Program-made: the position numbers and the translations under genes | Part shown: positions 23,948 through 32,365 of the stretch, piece after piece | Layout: every line of letters begins with the position of its first letter | Numbering within the stretch: position 1 is the first letter of the stretch | From: Alicyclobacillus mali NBRC 102425 | Lineage (GTDB): Bacteria > Bacillota > Bacilli > Alicyclobacillales > Alicyclobacillaceae | Assembly: GCF_001570745.1 (NCBI RefSeq) | Contig: NZ_BCSG01000008.1 | Coordinates: 1-64,000, forward strand | DNA: 64,000 nucleotides | Reading direction: 5' to 3' | The notes under the pieces: model-generated | Seen by the model: the letters and a program-made list of their open reading frames with translations, nothing else | The model's database searches: none | Told to the model about the DNA's origin: nothing

Positions 23948-25114
23948 TTGAAGATCGAATCGAAGTTGGCCCAAATTGGGAATCGGCAGGATCCCAGGAC
24001 CGGGGCCGTGTCTGCCCCAATTTATCACTCGACGACATACGCTCATCCGGCGCTCGGCCAAAGCACCGGATTCGATTACACGCGGACGCTCAATCCGACT
24101 CGCAAAGTCCTCGAGGACGCCATCGCCGAGTTGGAGGGCGGCGTGCGCGGATTTGCCTTCTCCTCCGGCATGGCCGCGGTCCACGCCGTCTTTTCGCTGT
24201 TCTCCCCGGGCGATCACGTCATCGTCTCGAGCGATCTGTACGGCGGCACCTATCGCGTGCTCGAGCACATCTTTCGCCCGCTCGCCATCGAGGCAACGTA
24301 TGTGCACACGGGCCACCTCGAGGAGGTGGAGGCCGCCCTGCGCGATACCACGCGGGCGCTCTTCATCGAGACGCCAACCAATCCGACCATGCAAATTACG
24401 GACATCGCGGCCGCGAGCCTGTTTGCACGCCGGCGCGGTCTTTTGACCATCGTGGACAACACGTTCATGACGCCCTACTTCCAGCGTCCCATCGAGCTGG
24501 GCGCGGATATCGTGGTTCACTCGGCCACGAAGTTTCTGGGCGGACACAACGACGTGCTCGCCGGCCTCGTCGTGGCGAAATCGGACGAGATCGCCGAGCG
24601 GCTTTACTTCGTCCAGAACTCCATCGGAGCCGTGCTCGGGCCGCAGGACGCGTGGCTGCTCATGCGCGGCATGAAGACGCTCGCCATCCGCATGGAGCGG
24701 TGCGCCATGAACGCGAGCGCCATTGCGGCGTGGCTCGACGCGCGCGACGACATCGTGAAGGTCTACTATCCTGGCCTCGATACGCATCCCGGAAAGTCCA
24801 TCTGTTCGAAGCAGGCGTCCGGCTTCGGGGGCATGGTGTCGTTCGAGGTGCTGGACGCGCGGATGGTGCCGTTCGTCCTCGAGCATTTGAAGCTCGTCAC
24901 GTTCGCGGAGAGCCTGGGTGGCGTCGAGACGCTCATCACGTATCCCACTCGGCAGACCCATGCCGACATTCCGGAGGAAATTCGGGAGAAGGTGGGCGTC
25001 ACCGACAGGCTGCTGCGGCTGTCGGTGGGCATCGAGCACATCGGGGATCTGATTGACGATCTCAGCCAGGCGCTGGATTACGCCGCCGAGCAAGTGCTCT
25101 CCCGCAGGCGATGA
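23948..25114 (+). CDS. metI: Cystathionine gamma-synthase / O-acetylhomoserine thiolyase
   Basis: 388 aa PLP enzyme of the Cys/Met metabolism family. KLAQIGNRQDPRTGAVSAPI, TGFDYTRTLNPTRKVLEDAI, YGGTYR, and SATKFLGGHNDVLAG with the PLP lysine follow Bacillus MetI throughout. It joins an activated homoserine to cysteine or sulfide in methionine synthesis. The start is TTG 23948, with GGAAGGGAG about nine bases upstream. The usual partner metC is not adjacent. A promoter lies directly upstream and a GC-rich hairpin downstream, so it appears monocistronic. Confidence 0.92.
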   Translation: MKIESKLAQIGNRQDPRTGAVSAPIYHSTTYAHPALGQSTGFDYTRTLNPTRKVLEDAIAELEGGVRGFAFSSGMAAVHAVFSLFSPGDHVIVSSDLYGGTYRVLEHIFRPLAIEATYVHTGHLEEVEAALRDTTRALFIETPTNPTMQITDIAAASLFARRRGLLTIVDNTFMTPYFQRPIELGADIVVHSATKFLGGHNDVLAGLVVAKSDEIAERLYFVQNSIGAVLGPQDAWLLMRGMKTLAIRMERCAMNASAIAAWLDARDDIVKVYYPGLDTHPGKSICSKQASGFGGMVSFEVLDARMVPFVLEHLKLVTFAESLGGVETLITYPTRQTHADIPEEIREKVGVTDRLLRLSVGIEHIGDLIDDLSQALDYAAEQVLSRRR

Positions 25115-25121
25115 CATGCAC

Positions 25122-25156
25122 GGGCCGATCTCGCCACAGGCACGGCGGATCGGCCC
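25122..25156 (+). terminator. GC-rich hairpin after metI, no T run
   Basis: Arms GGGCCGATC (25122-25130) and GATCGGCCC (25148-25156) pair perfectly, extended inward by CGCC/GGCG. No T run follows, so termination is likely but not certain. Confidence 0.5.
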
Positions 25157-25286
25157 GGGCCATATGAGGGAAGAGGTGCGGAATCGTGGCGCGGGCGCAT
25201 AGGATTTTGTGAGATGCGCGTCGAACATGTTCCTAGTGAAAGGTTTCGAAATTGCGTTTCATCTCTGAAACCAGGGGGTGGCGAAT

Positions 25287-26363
25287 GTGGAGGTGCCATC
25301 CAAGGCGAGGGGCGCCGACGCGGAGCAGAGCCGTGCGTTGCTAGGCGCCGAACACCCCGTGCGTGTGGGGGAAACGCGCCTGGGCCCGCAGTTTCGCTAC
25401 GATCTTCGCGCGCCGCGCCTCGAGGAGCTGGATCGGTTCATCGTCGAGCGTCCGATTCGCGACTGGTCCCTCGTTCGCTGGAAGGACGTCGGCAAACCCG
25501 TTCGCGTCGAGAACTACGCATCCGGCAAACGGCTCTGGGAAGAGAAGCACGGCGACACGATGCCGGTCAAGACGAGTTGGGAGATGTTCAACCGGTCGTT
25601 CCACAGCTGGTTCGTGAAGGACGGGCCAGCGGCGCAGCGGGCCGCCATGCGCCGCATGCTGAAGAGCGTCGCTTCGCTTCGAGCGGACGAGATCGCCTCG
25701 GTTTTTCAGGACCTACAGCAGGTCACGCTGTGGAACCTGGCGCACCGCGTCACCGACACCATCTGGGACCCGCGCGGGAAGCGCGCGCTGTTTCGCGGGC
25801 TTGACGTGAAGCGTCCCCGCATTCTGTTCCTTGGCGCGGCGGAGGGTTACGAGGCGATGCAGCTGTACGCCATGTATCCCGGTGGCGAGGCCGTCATGGT
25901 GGATTACGACGCCTTCTGCCGCGATCATCGCTTCGGGGACTTTCCGGAGGATTACCCGTTTCTCGGGTACCATCCGGCGACGGGATCGGCGCGCCCGTGG
26001 TACCGAAGCGAGATGAAGCTGACGTACCTGGTGGAGGACATCCGCAAGCTGCCGTTTGGGCCGGAATTCGACATCGTGCTGAGCGTGGGGCTTTTGGAGC
26101 ACTTTCCGGACGAGTACAAACCGGAATGCATCGATTGGCACCGGAAGTTTCTGCGGCCGGGCGGTTACGCCATCCTGACCACGCCGAGGCTCGGGTGGAG
26201 GACCAAGCTGTTCTACCACGTGATGGCGGATGCGATGAACTACACGTATCGGGAACTGATGACCGTCGAGCAAATGGGGCTTTACCTTTATGAAAACGGA
26301 TTCAATATTCTGCGCCATGGCTGGATCAAGACCCACAACGGCATTGTGGCGCAACCGCGCTGA
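25287..26363 (+). CDS. Class I SAM-dependent methyltransferase
   Basis: About 358 aa. The Rossmann core starts at RILFLGAAEGYEAMQLYAMY (SAM-binding motif I), with VMVDYDAF as the acidic loop, FDIVLSVGLLEHFPDE as motif IV and FLRPGGYAILTTPR as post-IV. A ~185-residue N-terminal region with WEMFNRSFHSWFVKDGPAAQR precedes it and I do not recognise it. The acceptor is unknown. Start choice is uncertain among GTG 25278, 25287 and 25293; 25287 is best spaced from AGGGGG. It leads the cluster of E1, ligase and oxidase genes 23 bases downstream and probably shares their transcript. Confidence 0.75.
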   Translation: MEVPSKARGADAEQSRALLGAEHPVRVGETRLGPQFRYDLRAPRLEELDRFIVERPIRDWSLVRWKDVGKPVRVENYASGKRLWEEKHGDTMPVKTSWEMFNRSFHSWFVKDGPAAQRAAMRRMLKSVASLRADEIASVFQDLQQVTLWNLAHRVTDTIWDPRGKRALFRGLDVKRPRILFLGAAEGYEAMQLYAMYPGGEAVMVDYDAFCRDHRFGDFPEDYPFLGYHPATGSARPWYRSEMKLTYLVEDIRKLPFGPEFDIVLSVGLLEHFPDEYKPECIDWHRKFLRPGGYAILTTPRLGWRTKLFYHVMADAMNYTYRELMTVEQMGLYLYENGFNILRHGWIKTHNGIVAQPR

Positions 26364-26386
26364 GGGCTACAAGCGGCGAAATCGGG

Positions 26387-27463
26387 GTGGATGACGTGCA
26401 GGTTTATCGGTTCACGGGCGACACAAAGCCGGATCAGGTGCTGAACGAGGCGGGCGAGGTGGTCGGATCGTTGCCGGACAACGCGGTCGATCTCGCCCTC
26501 GAGTGGTACCCGTTCATGATCTTCTGCCGAAAGTTCGACGAGCGCGCGCAACTCCTGCAGCGCCAGGGACGAATCGGGACCTACGCGCCGTTTCGCGGCC
26601 AGGAGGCCTCGCAGATCGGCAGTTTTGCCGTGCTTCGTCCGAGCGACTGGGTGTTTCCCACGTACCGCGAGCTCGCCGGCATGATGTACCACGGGCTGGA
26701 ACCTGTGCACGCCCTGCTCAAGAGCCGCGGCCATCCGGACGCGGGACGCATGCCGGAGGGGCTCCACATGGCGCCGGTGCAGATTGCCATTGCGGCGCAG
26801 ATCCTGCACGCGGTGGGCGCGGGATGGGCGTGCAAACTCCGGCAGGCAGACGACGTTGCGGTGGCCTACTTCGGCGACGGCGCGACGTCCGAGGGGGATT
26901 TTCACGAGGGCATGAACTTCGCCTCCGTCATGCGCCTGCCCGTCGTGTTCTTCTGCCAGAACAATCAGTACGCCATCAGTGTGCCTGTTGAGCGGCAGAC
27001 GGCGTCGCCCACGATTGCGCAGAAGGCCATCGCTTACGGCGTGGAAGGGCTCCGGGTGGACGGGAACGACGTCTTTGCCGTGTACCAGGCCATGCGCTAC
27101 GCCGTCGATCGCGCGCGCCGCGGGGAGGGCCCGACGCTCATCGAGGCGGTCACGTATCGCCTGGGCCCGCACACGACGGCGGACGATCCGGGAAGATACC
27201 GGGAGGCCGCGGATGTCGAGCGATGGGCGGCGGCAAAGGACCCGCTCGTGAGGCTCAGGCTCTGGCTCACGCGCCAGGGGCTCTGGGACGATGCGCGGCA
27301 GGCCGCGTGTGAAGAGGAGGCCGAGGCGCGCGTGCGCCAGGCGGTGGCCGAGATGGAAGCGTACCCGCATAAGCCCCTCGCGGAGGCCGCGCGCCACGTC
27401 TACGCCGAAGTCCCCGAGGATCTCGCGCTCGATCTCGCCGAGCGCGGAAAGGAGGCGCGCTGA
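26387..27463 (+). CDS. 2-oxoacid dehydrogenase E1 alpha subunit (PdhA-like)
   Basis: 358 aa. The thiamine-diphosphate motif is FGDGATSEGDFHEGMNFASV ending at NNQYAIS; YAPFRGQEASQIG and the phosphorylation-loop-like TYRLGPHTTADDPGRYR are typical of pyruvate and branched-chain E1 alpha. With E1 beta it decarboxylates a 2-oxo acid and acylates lipoyl E2. No E2 or E3 gene is in the window. It ends one base before E1 beta. The start may be GTG 26387 or GTG 26396; neither has a strong ribosome site. Confidence 0.88.
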   Translation: MDDVQVYRFTGDTKPDQVLNEAGEVVGSLPDNAVDLALEWYPFMIFCRKFDERAQLLQRQGRIGTYAPFRGQEASQIGSFAVLRPSDWVFPTYRELAGMMYHGLEPVHALLKSRGHPDAGRMPEGLHMAPVQIAIAAQILHAVGAGWACKLRQADDVAVAYFGDGATSEGDFHEGMNFASVMRLPVVFFCQNNQYAISVPVERQTASPTIAQKAIAYGVEGLRVDGNDVFAVYQAMRYAVDRARRGEGPTLIEAVTYRLGPHTTADDPGRYREAADVERWAAAKDPLVRLRLWLTRQGLWDDARQAACEEEAEARVRQAVAEMEAYPHKPLAEAARHVYAEVPEDLALDLAERGKEAR

Positions 27464-27464
27464 C

Positions 27465-28442
27465 ATGCCCAAGTGGACGATGATCGAGGCCATTCGGGAT
27501 GCGCTGGCCATCGCTCTTCGCGACGATCCGCGCGTTCTCGTCTTCGGCGAGGATGTGGGGAAAAACGGGGGCGTCTTCCGCGCGACGGACGGGCTGCAGG
27601 CCGAATTCGGCGAAGCCCGCGTCGTCGACACGCCGCTCGCGGAGAAGGCCATCGTGGGAACGGCTGTCGGTCTCGCGATGGCGGGCATGAAGCCCGTCGC
27701 GGAGATCCAGTTTCTCGGCTTTGCCTACGAGGCCATGGATCAAATTGCGGCGCAGCTCGCGCGCATCCGCTTCCGCACCCAGGGGCGGTTCACGGCACCC
27801 GCGGTCATTCGCGCGCCGTACGGCGGTGGCGTGCGCACGCCGGAGCTGCACTCGGACAGCCTGGAGGCGCTCTTCGCCCACACGCCGGGGCTCGTCGTCG
27901 TGACGCCGAGCCGGCCGTACGACGCCAAGGGGCTTTTGCTCAGCGCCATCCGCTCGCCCGATCCCGTCATCTTCCTGGAACCCATCAGGCTCTATCGCGC
28001 CTTCCGGGAAGAGGTGCCGGAGGGAGATTACGAGGTGCCTCTCGGCCGTGCCGCCGTCCGCCGCGAGGGCTCGGACGTCACGCTCGTCGCCTGGGGGCCG
28101 ACCGTGCCGGTGGCGGAATCGGCCGCGGTGCAGGTGGCATCGAAGGGGATTTCGTGCGAGGTCATCGACCTGCGCACGCTCGCGCCGCTCGACCGATCCG
28201 CCCTCAAAGCGTCGGTGGAGAAGACCGGGCGCGCCGTCATCGTCCACGAGGCTGTGCGATATGCCGGGCTCGGCGCCGAGATGGCCGCCTCCATCATGGA
28301 CCTGGCGTTTTACCACCTGCGGGCGCCCATCGAGCGGGTGGCCGGGCTCGACACGCCGTATCCGCCAGCCGCGCTCGAGGACGCCTGGCTTCCCAGCGTG
28401 ACCCGCGTCGTCGAGGCCATCGAGCGGGTCATGGAAGATTGA
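27465..28442 (+). CDS. 2-oxoacid dehydrogenase E1 beta subunit (PdhB-like)
   Basis: 325 aa. VFGEDVGKNGGVFRATDGLQ, DTPLAEKAIVGTAVGLAMAG (with the glutamate that activates thiamine diphosphate), RAPYGGGVRTPELHSDSLEA and VVTPSRPYDAKGLL are the E1 beta signatures. It forms the alpha2-beta2 E1 with the preceding gene. Sequence alone does not separate pyruvate from branched-chain or acetoin specificity. The neighbouring lactate-oxidase-like gene suggests a link with 2-hydroxy or 2-oxo acid use. Confidence 0.9.
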   Translation: MPKWTMIEAIRDALAIALRDDPRVLVFGEDVGKNGGVFRATDGLQAEFGEARVVDTPLAEKAIVGTAVGLAMAGMKPVAEIQFLGFAYEAMDQIAAQLARIRFRTQGRFTAPAVIRAPYGGGVRTPELHSDSLEALFAHTPGLVVVTPSRPYDAKGLLLSAIRSPDPVIFLEPIRLYRAFREEVPEGDYEVPLGRAAVRREGSDVTLVAWGPTVPVAESAAVQVASKGISCEVIDLRTLAPLDRSALKASVEKTGRAVIVHEAVRYAGLGAEMAASIMDLAFYHLRAPIERVAGLDTPYPPAALEDAWLPSVTRVVEAIERVMED

Positions 28443-28475
28443 CACCACCTGTTTGCGATTGAAGGAGGGATTTGC

Positions 28476-30155
28476 ATGTTCACGCGCCACTTCGCGTATT
28501 GGCCGAAACGTGTTCCACGCACGCTGACCGTGCCTCGCACGCCCATTCACGACAACCTCGCCGTGTCCGCTCGCCGCTACCCGGATAAGACCGCCATCTA
28601 TTACTACGGCCGCGAGATTTCCTTTCGGGCGCTTCACGCGGAAGTCGAGGCGCTCGCCGGCTACCTCCAACAGGCCCTCGGCGTGAAGCGGGGCGATCGC
28701 GTCGCGCTCTACATGCAGAATTCGCCGCAGTTCGTCGTGGCTTATTACGCCATTCTGCGCGCCGACGCCGTCGTCGTGCCCCTGAACCCGATGCTCGTGG
28801 CGAACGAGCTCCCCTTCTACTTCGAGGACTCCGGCGCGCGCGTCGCCATCGTCGGCCAGGAACTCGTCGATCGCGTCCGGCCGCTCGCAGACACCGGCGC
28901 CATCGACAAGGCCATCGTCGCCTGTTACCGCGACGCCCTGCCGCCCGAGCCGGCGCACCGCGTGCCGGACGTGGTCGCGGCGCCCGCCGTGCCTCTCGAT
29001 CACCCTGCGCTGGTGCCGTGTTCGCAAGCGCTTACATCCGGGCTTGCCCCGCGGCCGAGCGAGGTCTCCGCGGACGATCTCGCCGTCATCCCCTACACGT
29101 CCGGCACCACCGGCGTGCCGAAGGGCTGCATGCACACGCATCGCACCGTGCAGGCCAACACCGTCTGCGCCGTCGTCTGGAACGGCGTGACGCCGGACGG
29201 CGTGGCGCTCTCAACCCTGCCCTTCTTCCACGTCACCGGCATGGAGCACAGCATGAACGCGCCCATCTACTCCGGCAACACGTTCGCGATTCTCACGCGC
29301 TGGGACCGCGAGACGGCCGCAGAGCTGATTGAAAAGCTGCGCGTGACCCACTGGACCAACATCGCCACCATGGTCGTGGACTTCCTTGCGAACCCTCGCA
29401 TCGAGTCGTACGACCTGTCCTCGCTGATGGTGGTGGGCGGCGGAGGCGCCGCGCTGCCGAAGGCGGTGGGCGAGCGGCTCAAGGCGCTCACCGGCCTCGA
29501 CTACGTCGAGGGCTACGGCTTGTCCGAGACCATCGCGCAGACCCACACCAACCCGCCGGATCGCGCCAAGCTCCAGTGCGCCGGCGTCCCGCTCTTTGAC
29601 GTGGATGCCCGTATCGTGGATCCGGAGACGCTCGCAGAGCTCGGCCCGGGTGAGGAGGGCGAGATCCTGGTCTCCGGCCCGCAGGTCTTCCTAGGCTACT
29701 GGAACCGCCCGGAGGAAAACGAGATGGCGTTTGTCGAGATCGACGGCAAGCGGTTCTTCCGCACGGGCGATCTCGGCCGGTACGACGAGGAAGGCTACTT
29801 CTTCATCGTGGACCGCATCAAGCGGATGATCAGCGCGTCTGGATTCAAGGTGTGGCCCACCGAGGTGGAGTCCATCCTCTACAAGCATCCGGCGGTGGAG
29901 CAGGCGTGCGTCGTGGGTGTCCCAGACCCGCGCCGCGGCGAGACCGTCAAGGCGTTCATCATCCTCAAGCAGGATCACAAGGGCGCGGTGACGGCGGAGG
30001 ACATCGTCGCCTGGGCGCACGAGCAGATGGCGGCGTACAAGTGCCCGCGCGAGATCGAGTTCGTCGACAGCTTGCCGATGTCCGGCAGCGGCAAGATCCT
30101 CTGGCGCGTGCTGCAGGAGGAGGAACGCAGGAAGCGGCAGGTCGCATCGCCCTGA
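28476..30155 (+). CDS. AMP-forming acyl-CoA ligase
   Basis: 559 aa ANL-superfamily enzyme that activates a carboxylate with ATP and CoA. YTSGTTGVPKGCMHTH is the P-loop, EGYGLSETIAQTH motif A5, FRTGDLGRYDEEGYFFIVDR motif A8, and SGSGKILWR holds the catalytic lysine near residue 545. Closest by pattern to medium/long-chain acyl-CoA ligases; the substrate is not determined. GAAGGAGGG precedes the ATG. It is 33 bases after E1 beta and 12 bases before the oxidase gene. Confidence 0.9.
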   Translation: MFTRHFAYWPKRVPRTLTVPRTPIHDNLAVSARRYPDKTAIYYYGREISFRALHAEVEALAGYLQQALGVKRGDRVALYMQNSPQFVVAYYAILRADAVVVPLNPMLVANELPFYFEDSGARVAIVGQELVDRVRPLADTGAIDKAIVACYRDALPPEPAHRVPDVVAAPAVPLDHPALVPCSQALTSGLAPRPSEVSADDLAVIPYTSGTTGVPKGCMHTHRTVQANTVCAVVWNGVTPDGVALSTLPFFHVTGMEHSMNAPIYSGNTFAILTRWDRETAAELIEKLRVTHWTNIATMVVDFLANPRIESYDLSSLMVVGGGGAALPKAVGERLKALTGLDYVEGYGLSETIAQTHTNPPDRAKLQCAGVPLFDVDARIVDPETLAELGPGEEGEILVSGPQVFLGYWNRPEENEMAFVEIDGKRFFRTGDLGRYDEEGYFFIVDRIKRMISASGFKVWPTEVESILYKHPAVEQACVVGVPDPRRGETVKAFIILKQDHKGAVTAEDIVAWAHEQMAAYKCPREIEFVDSLPMSGSGKILWRVLQEEERRKRQVASP

Positions 30156-30167
30156 GGAGTGAAGCGG

Positions 30168-31334
30168 ATGAACATCGGCAACGAAGCACAGTTTCAGATT
30201 TACCAGATGCGCCTGACCGGCCAGTACCGGGACGAAGCGCTTTGTATCTCGGTGGAGGACTGGGTGGCGCGGGCGCGGGAGGTGTTATCTCCAGAGGCGT
30301 TCTGGTATCTCGCGGGCGCGTCGGGGCGGGGCGAGACGATGCGCGCGAACGAGGAGGCGTTCGCCAAGTGGCGGATTGTGCCTCGCGTGTTCCGCGACGT
30401 GTCGGATCGAGATCTGTCTCTCGAACTCTTCGGTGAGCGGCTGCCGTATCCCGTGCTCCTCGCGCCCATCGGCGTGCAGTCCATTCTGCACGCCGATGGG
30501 GAGGTGGCGGCTGCGCGGGGCGCCGCGAAGCTGGGCCTGCCCTACATCGTCAGTTCGGCGTCGACCATGTCGCTTGAGACCATCGCCCAAAAGGCGCCCG
30601 GCGCGACGCTCTGGTTTCAGCTGTACTGGTCGCGCGATCGCGACGTTGCCCAGAGCTTCGTGCGCCGCGCCGAGGCGGCCGGGTGCAAGGCGCTCGTCGT
30701 CACGCTCGACACGCCCATGATGGCCTGGCGGGAGCGGGATCTCGAGCGCGCCTACCTGCCCTTCTTGCTTGGCGAAGGACTCGGCAACTATGTCTCCGAT
30801 CCGGCGTTTCGCGCGAAGCTGCGCCGGTCTCCCGAGGAAGATCCGGCGGGCGCCATCCTCCTCTGGACGCAGATCTTCGGCAATCCGGGGCTCACGTGGG
30901 ACGATCTCGAGTGGCTGCGCGAGGAGACAGATCTTCCCCTCCTCCTGAAGGGAATTCTCCATCCCGACGACGCTGAGGAGGCGTTCCGCCGCGGAGCCGA
31001 CGGCATCATCGTCTCGAACCACGGCGGCCGGCAGGTGGATGGAGCCGTGGCATCGCTGGACGCGCTGGTGGCCATCCGGGAACGCGTCGGCCGCGAGAAG
31101 GTGGTCCTCATGGACGGCGGCGTTCGGCGCGGCTCCGATGTAGTGAAGGCCATGGCGCTCGGTGCGACCGCCGTGCTGGTGGGCCGGCTGTACGGGTACG
31201 GCCTCGCGGTCGACGGCGAGCGCGGCGTGGAGACCGTCCTGCGGTATCTCCTCGCGGACTTCGATCTCACGATGGCCCTGTCGGGACACCGCTCACTTTC
31301 GGCGCTCGACGCGAACGCGCTCGCCCACTCGTAG
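30168..31334 (+). CDS. FMN-dependent alpha-hydroxyacid oxidase, lactate 2-monooxygenase-like
   Basis: 388 aa TIM-barrel flavoenzyme. The catalytic and FMN motif SNHGGRQVDGAVASLDAL places the active-site base at His285; APIGVQSILHADGE, VSSASTMSLE and LKGILHPDDAEEA are further family signatures. LDTPMMAWRERDLERAYLPF followed by GNYVSDPAFRAKL resembles mycobacterial lactate 2-monooxygenase rather than short lactate oxidases. It would convert lactate or a similar hydroxyacid to pyruvate, or to acetate and CO2. ATG 30168 is chosen for GAGGAG 8 bases upstream. Last gene of the cluster. Confidence 0.85.
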   Translation: MNIGNEAQFQIYQMRLTGQYRDEALCISVEDWVARAREVLSPEAFWYLAGASGRGETMRANEEAFAKWRIVPRVFRDVSDRDLSLELFGERLPYPVLLAPIGVQSILHADGEVAAARGAAKLGLPYIVSSASTMSLETIAQKAPGATLWFQLYWSRDRDVAQSFVRRAEAAGCKALVVTLDTPMMAWRERDLERAYLPFLLGEGLGNYVSDPAFRAKLRRSPEEDPAGAILLWTQIFGNPGLTWDDLEWLREETDLPLLLKGILHPDDAEEAFRRGADGIIVSNHGGRQVDGAVASLDALVAIRERVGREKVVLMDGGVRRGSDVVKAMALGATAVLVGRLYGYGLAVDGERGVETVLRYLLADFDLTMALSGHRSLSALDANALAHS

Positions 31335-31411
31335 CGGATCCGTCAACCCTCCTCGTGCGCTCACGGGCGGAGGATCATCGCACAGCGCTCGAGTTCCGCA
31401 CAGGATACCGC

Positions 31412-32011
31412 TTAGACAGGAGGACCGAGCGAGGTCAACTGCAGACCCAATCGGTTGAACATCTCGTCCAACAGCCCGAGCGGCAGGCCAACGACGTTGT
31501 AGTAGTCGCCTGCGATGGACTCGACCAGCAGACTCCCGTACCCTTGAATGGCGTACGCGCCTGCCTTGTCCATCGGCTCGCCCGTGGCCACGTATCGCCG
31601 CAACCACGCGTCGTCTCGAGGCCGCATGCGCACCTGTGTCTCGGCGAAAGCAAGCTCTTCCGCAAAAGCCGTGCGAACGCATACGCCCGTGTACACGAGG
31701 TGTGTCCGCCCGCGGAGGCGTGTCAGCATGGTGAGGGCCTGATGGGCATCGCGCGGCTTGCCCAGGATGTCTCCATCGATGGCGACGACGGTGTCCGCCG
31801 CCACGACGACGGCGTCCCGCCGCTCGGACTCGTCGAGCTGCGCCCACACGGCCTCTGCCTTTCGTTTGGCGAGCGTTACCACCGCTTCCTGCGGCGGCGT
31901 GCCCAAGGCGATGGTCTCGTCGGCCTGGCTCGGCCGCACGGAAAAGGCCACGCCGAGCATGCCCAACAGCTCTCGCCTTCTCGGCGATCCCGACGCGAGA
32001 ATGATGTGCAT
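31412..32011 (-). CDS. maf: Maf-family nucleoside triphosphate pyrophosphatase
   Basis: 199 aa. SGSPRRRELLGMLG, VAADTVVAIDGDILGKP (catalytic Asp) and GYGSLLVESIAGDYYNVVGLP are the Maf/YhdE signatures. These enzymes hydrolyse dTTP/UTP or modified nucleotides to monophosphates, and Maf has been linked to septum inhibition in Bacillus. ATG 32011 follows GAGGAAGGAG, which rules out the longer frame. In Bacillus maf adjoins radC-mreBCD; that cluster is not present here. Confidence 0.9.
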   Translation of the reverse strand: MHIILASGSPRRRELLGMLGVAFSVRPSQADETIALGTPPQEAVVTLAKRKAEAVWAQLDESERRDAVVVAADTVVAIDGDILGKPRDAHQALTMLTRLRGRTHLVYTGVCVRTAFAEELAFAETQVRMRPRDDAWLRRYVATGEPMDKAGAYAIQGYGSLLVESIAGDYYNVVGLPLGLLDEMFNRLGLQLTSLGPPV

Positions 32012-32103
32012 GGCGCAGATCTCCTTCCTCAATTTGCACGCATGGAAAAGACGCCGACGCGCACAGTAAGCATAGCTCCGAGCGGCAAGGAGGCGAAGGT
32101 GGC

Positions 32104-32298
32104 ATGACATCGCGGCGAAAGTCGATTGGCCGGGGCGATGAAGCGTCCGGCCCGGTGATGAGCGCTGAAGCGAGCCGCGCGATGCGCCGCGGCGAAAAAG
32201 TCGGCAGTGCCTCTCGCCATGGCAATCCGTCCTACGGACGTTATGCCCGAGCGCTCGACGGCGAATACGGCGCGTCGGTGCGCGATGAACAGATTTGA
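32104..32298 (+). CDS. Possible small basic protein of 64 residues
   Basis: Starts MTSRRKSIGRGDEASGPVMS and contains SASRHGNPSYGRYARALDGE, with no cysteine and no membrane segment. AAGGAGGCGAAGGTGGC lies directly before the ATG, a stronger ribosome site than chance would give, and a perfect 12-bp hairpin begins 23 bases after the stop. Against it: no clear promoter and a short length. Small basic hydrophilic proteins like this can be spore proteins, but I cannot recognise a family. Confidence 0.4.
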   Translation: MTSRRKSIGRGDEASGPVMSAEASRAMRRGEKVGSASRHGNPSYGRYARALDGEYGASVRDEQI

Positions 32299-32321
32299 AT
32301 CCTTTGAGCTCGGGGCAAAGT

Positions 32322-32349
32322 GCAGGGCACAGGGAGACCTGTGCCCTGC
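32322..32349. terminator. Perfect 12-bp hairpin between convergent genes
   Basis: GCAGGGCACAGG and CCTGTGCCCTGC pair perfectly around a GAGA loop. It lies between the small plus-strand gene and the end of the minus-strand flavoprotein gene and could stop both transcripts. Only a short ACTTTG follows on the minus strand. Confidence 0.6.
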
Positions 32350-32365
32350 GCGCGTTCCAGGGACC

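Noticed and set aside
25223-25232. GAACATGTTC palindrome upstream of the methyltransferase gene as a LexA/SOS box
   Set aside because: The Bacillus SOS box has four bases between GAAC and GTTC; this one has two. No SOS-type gene follows.
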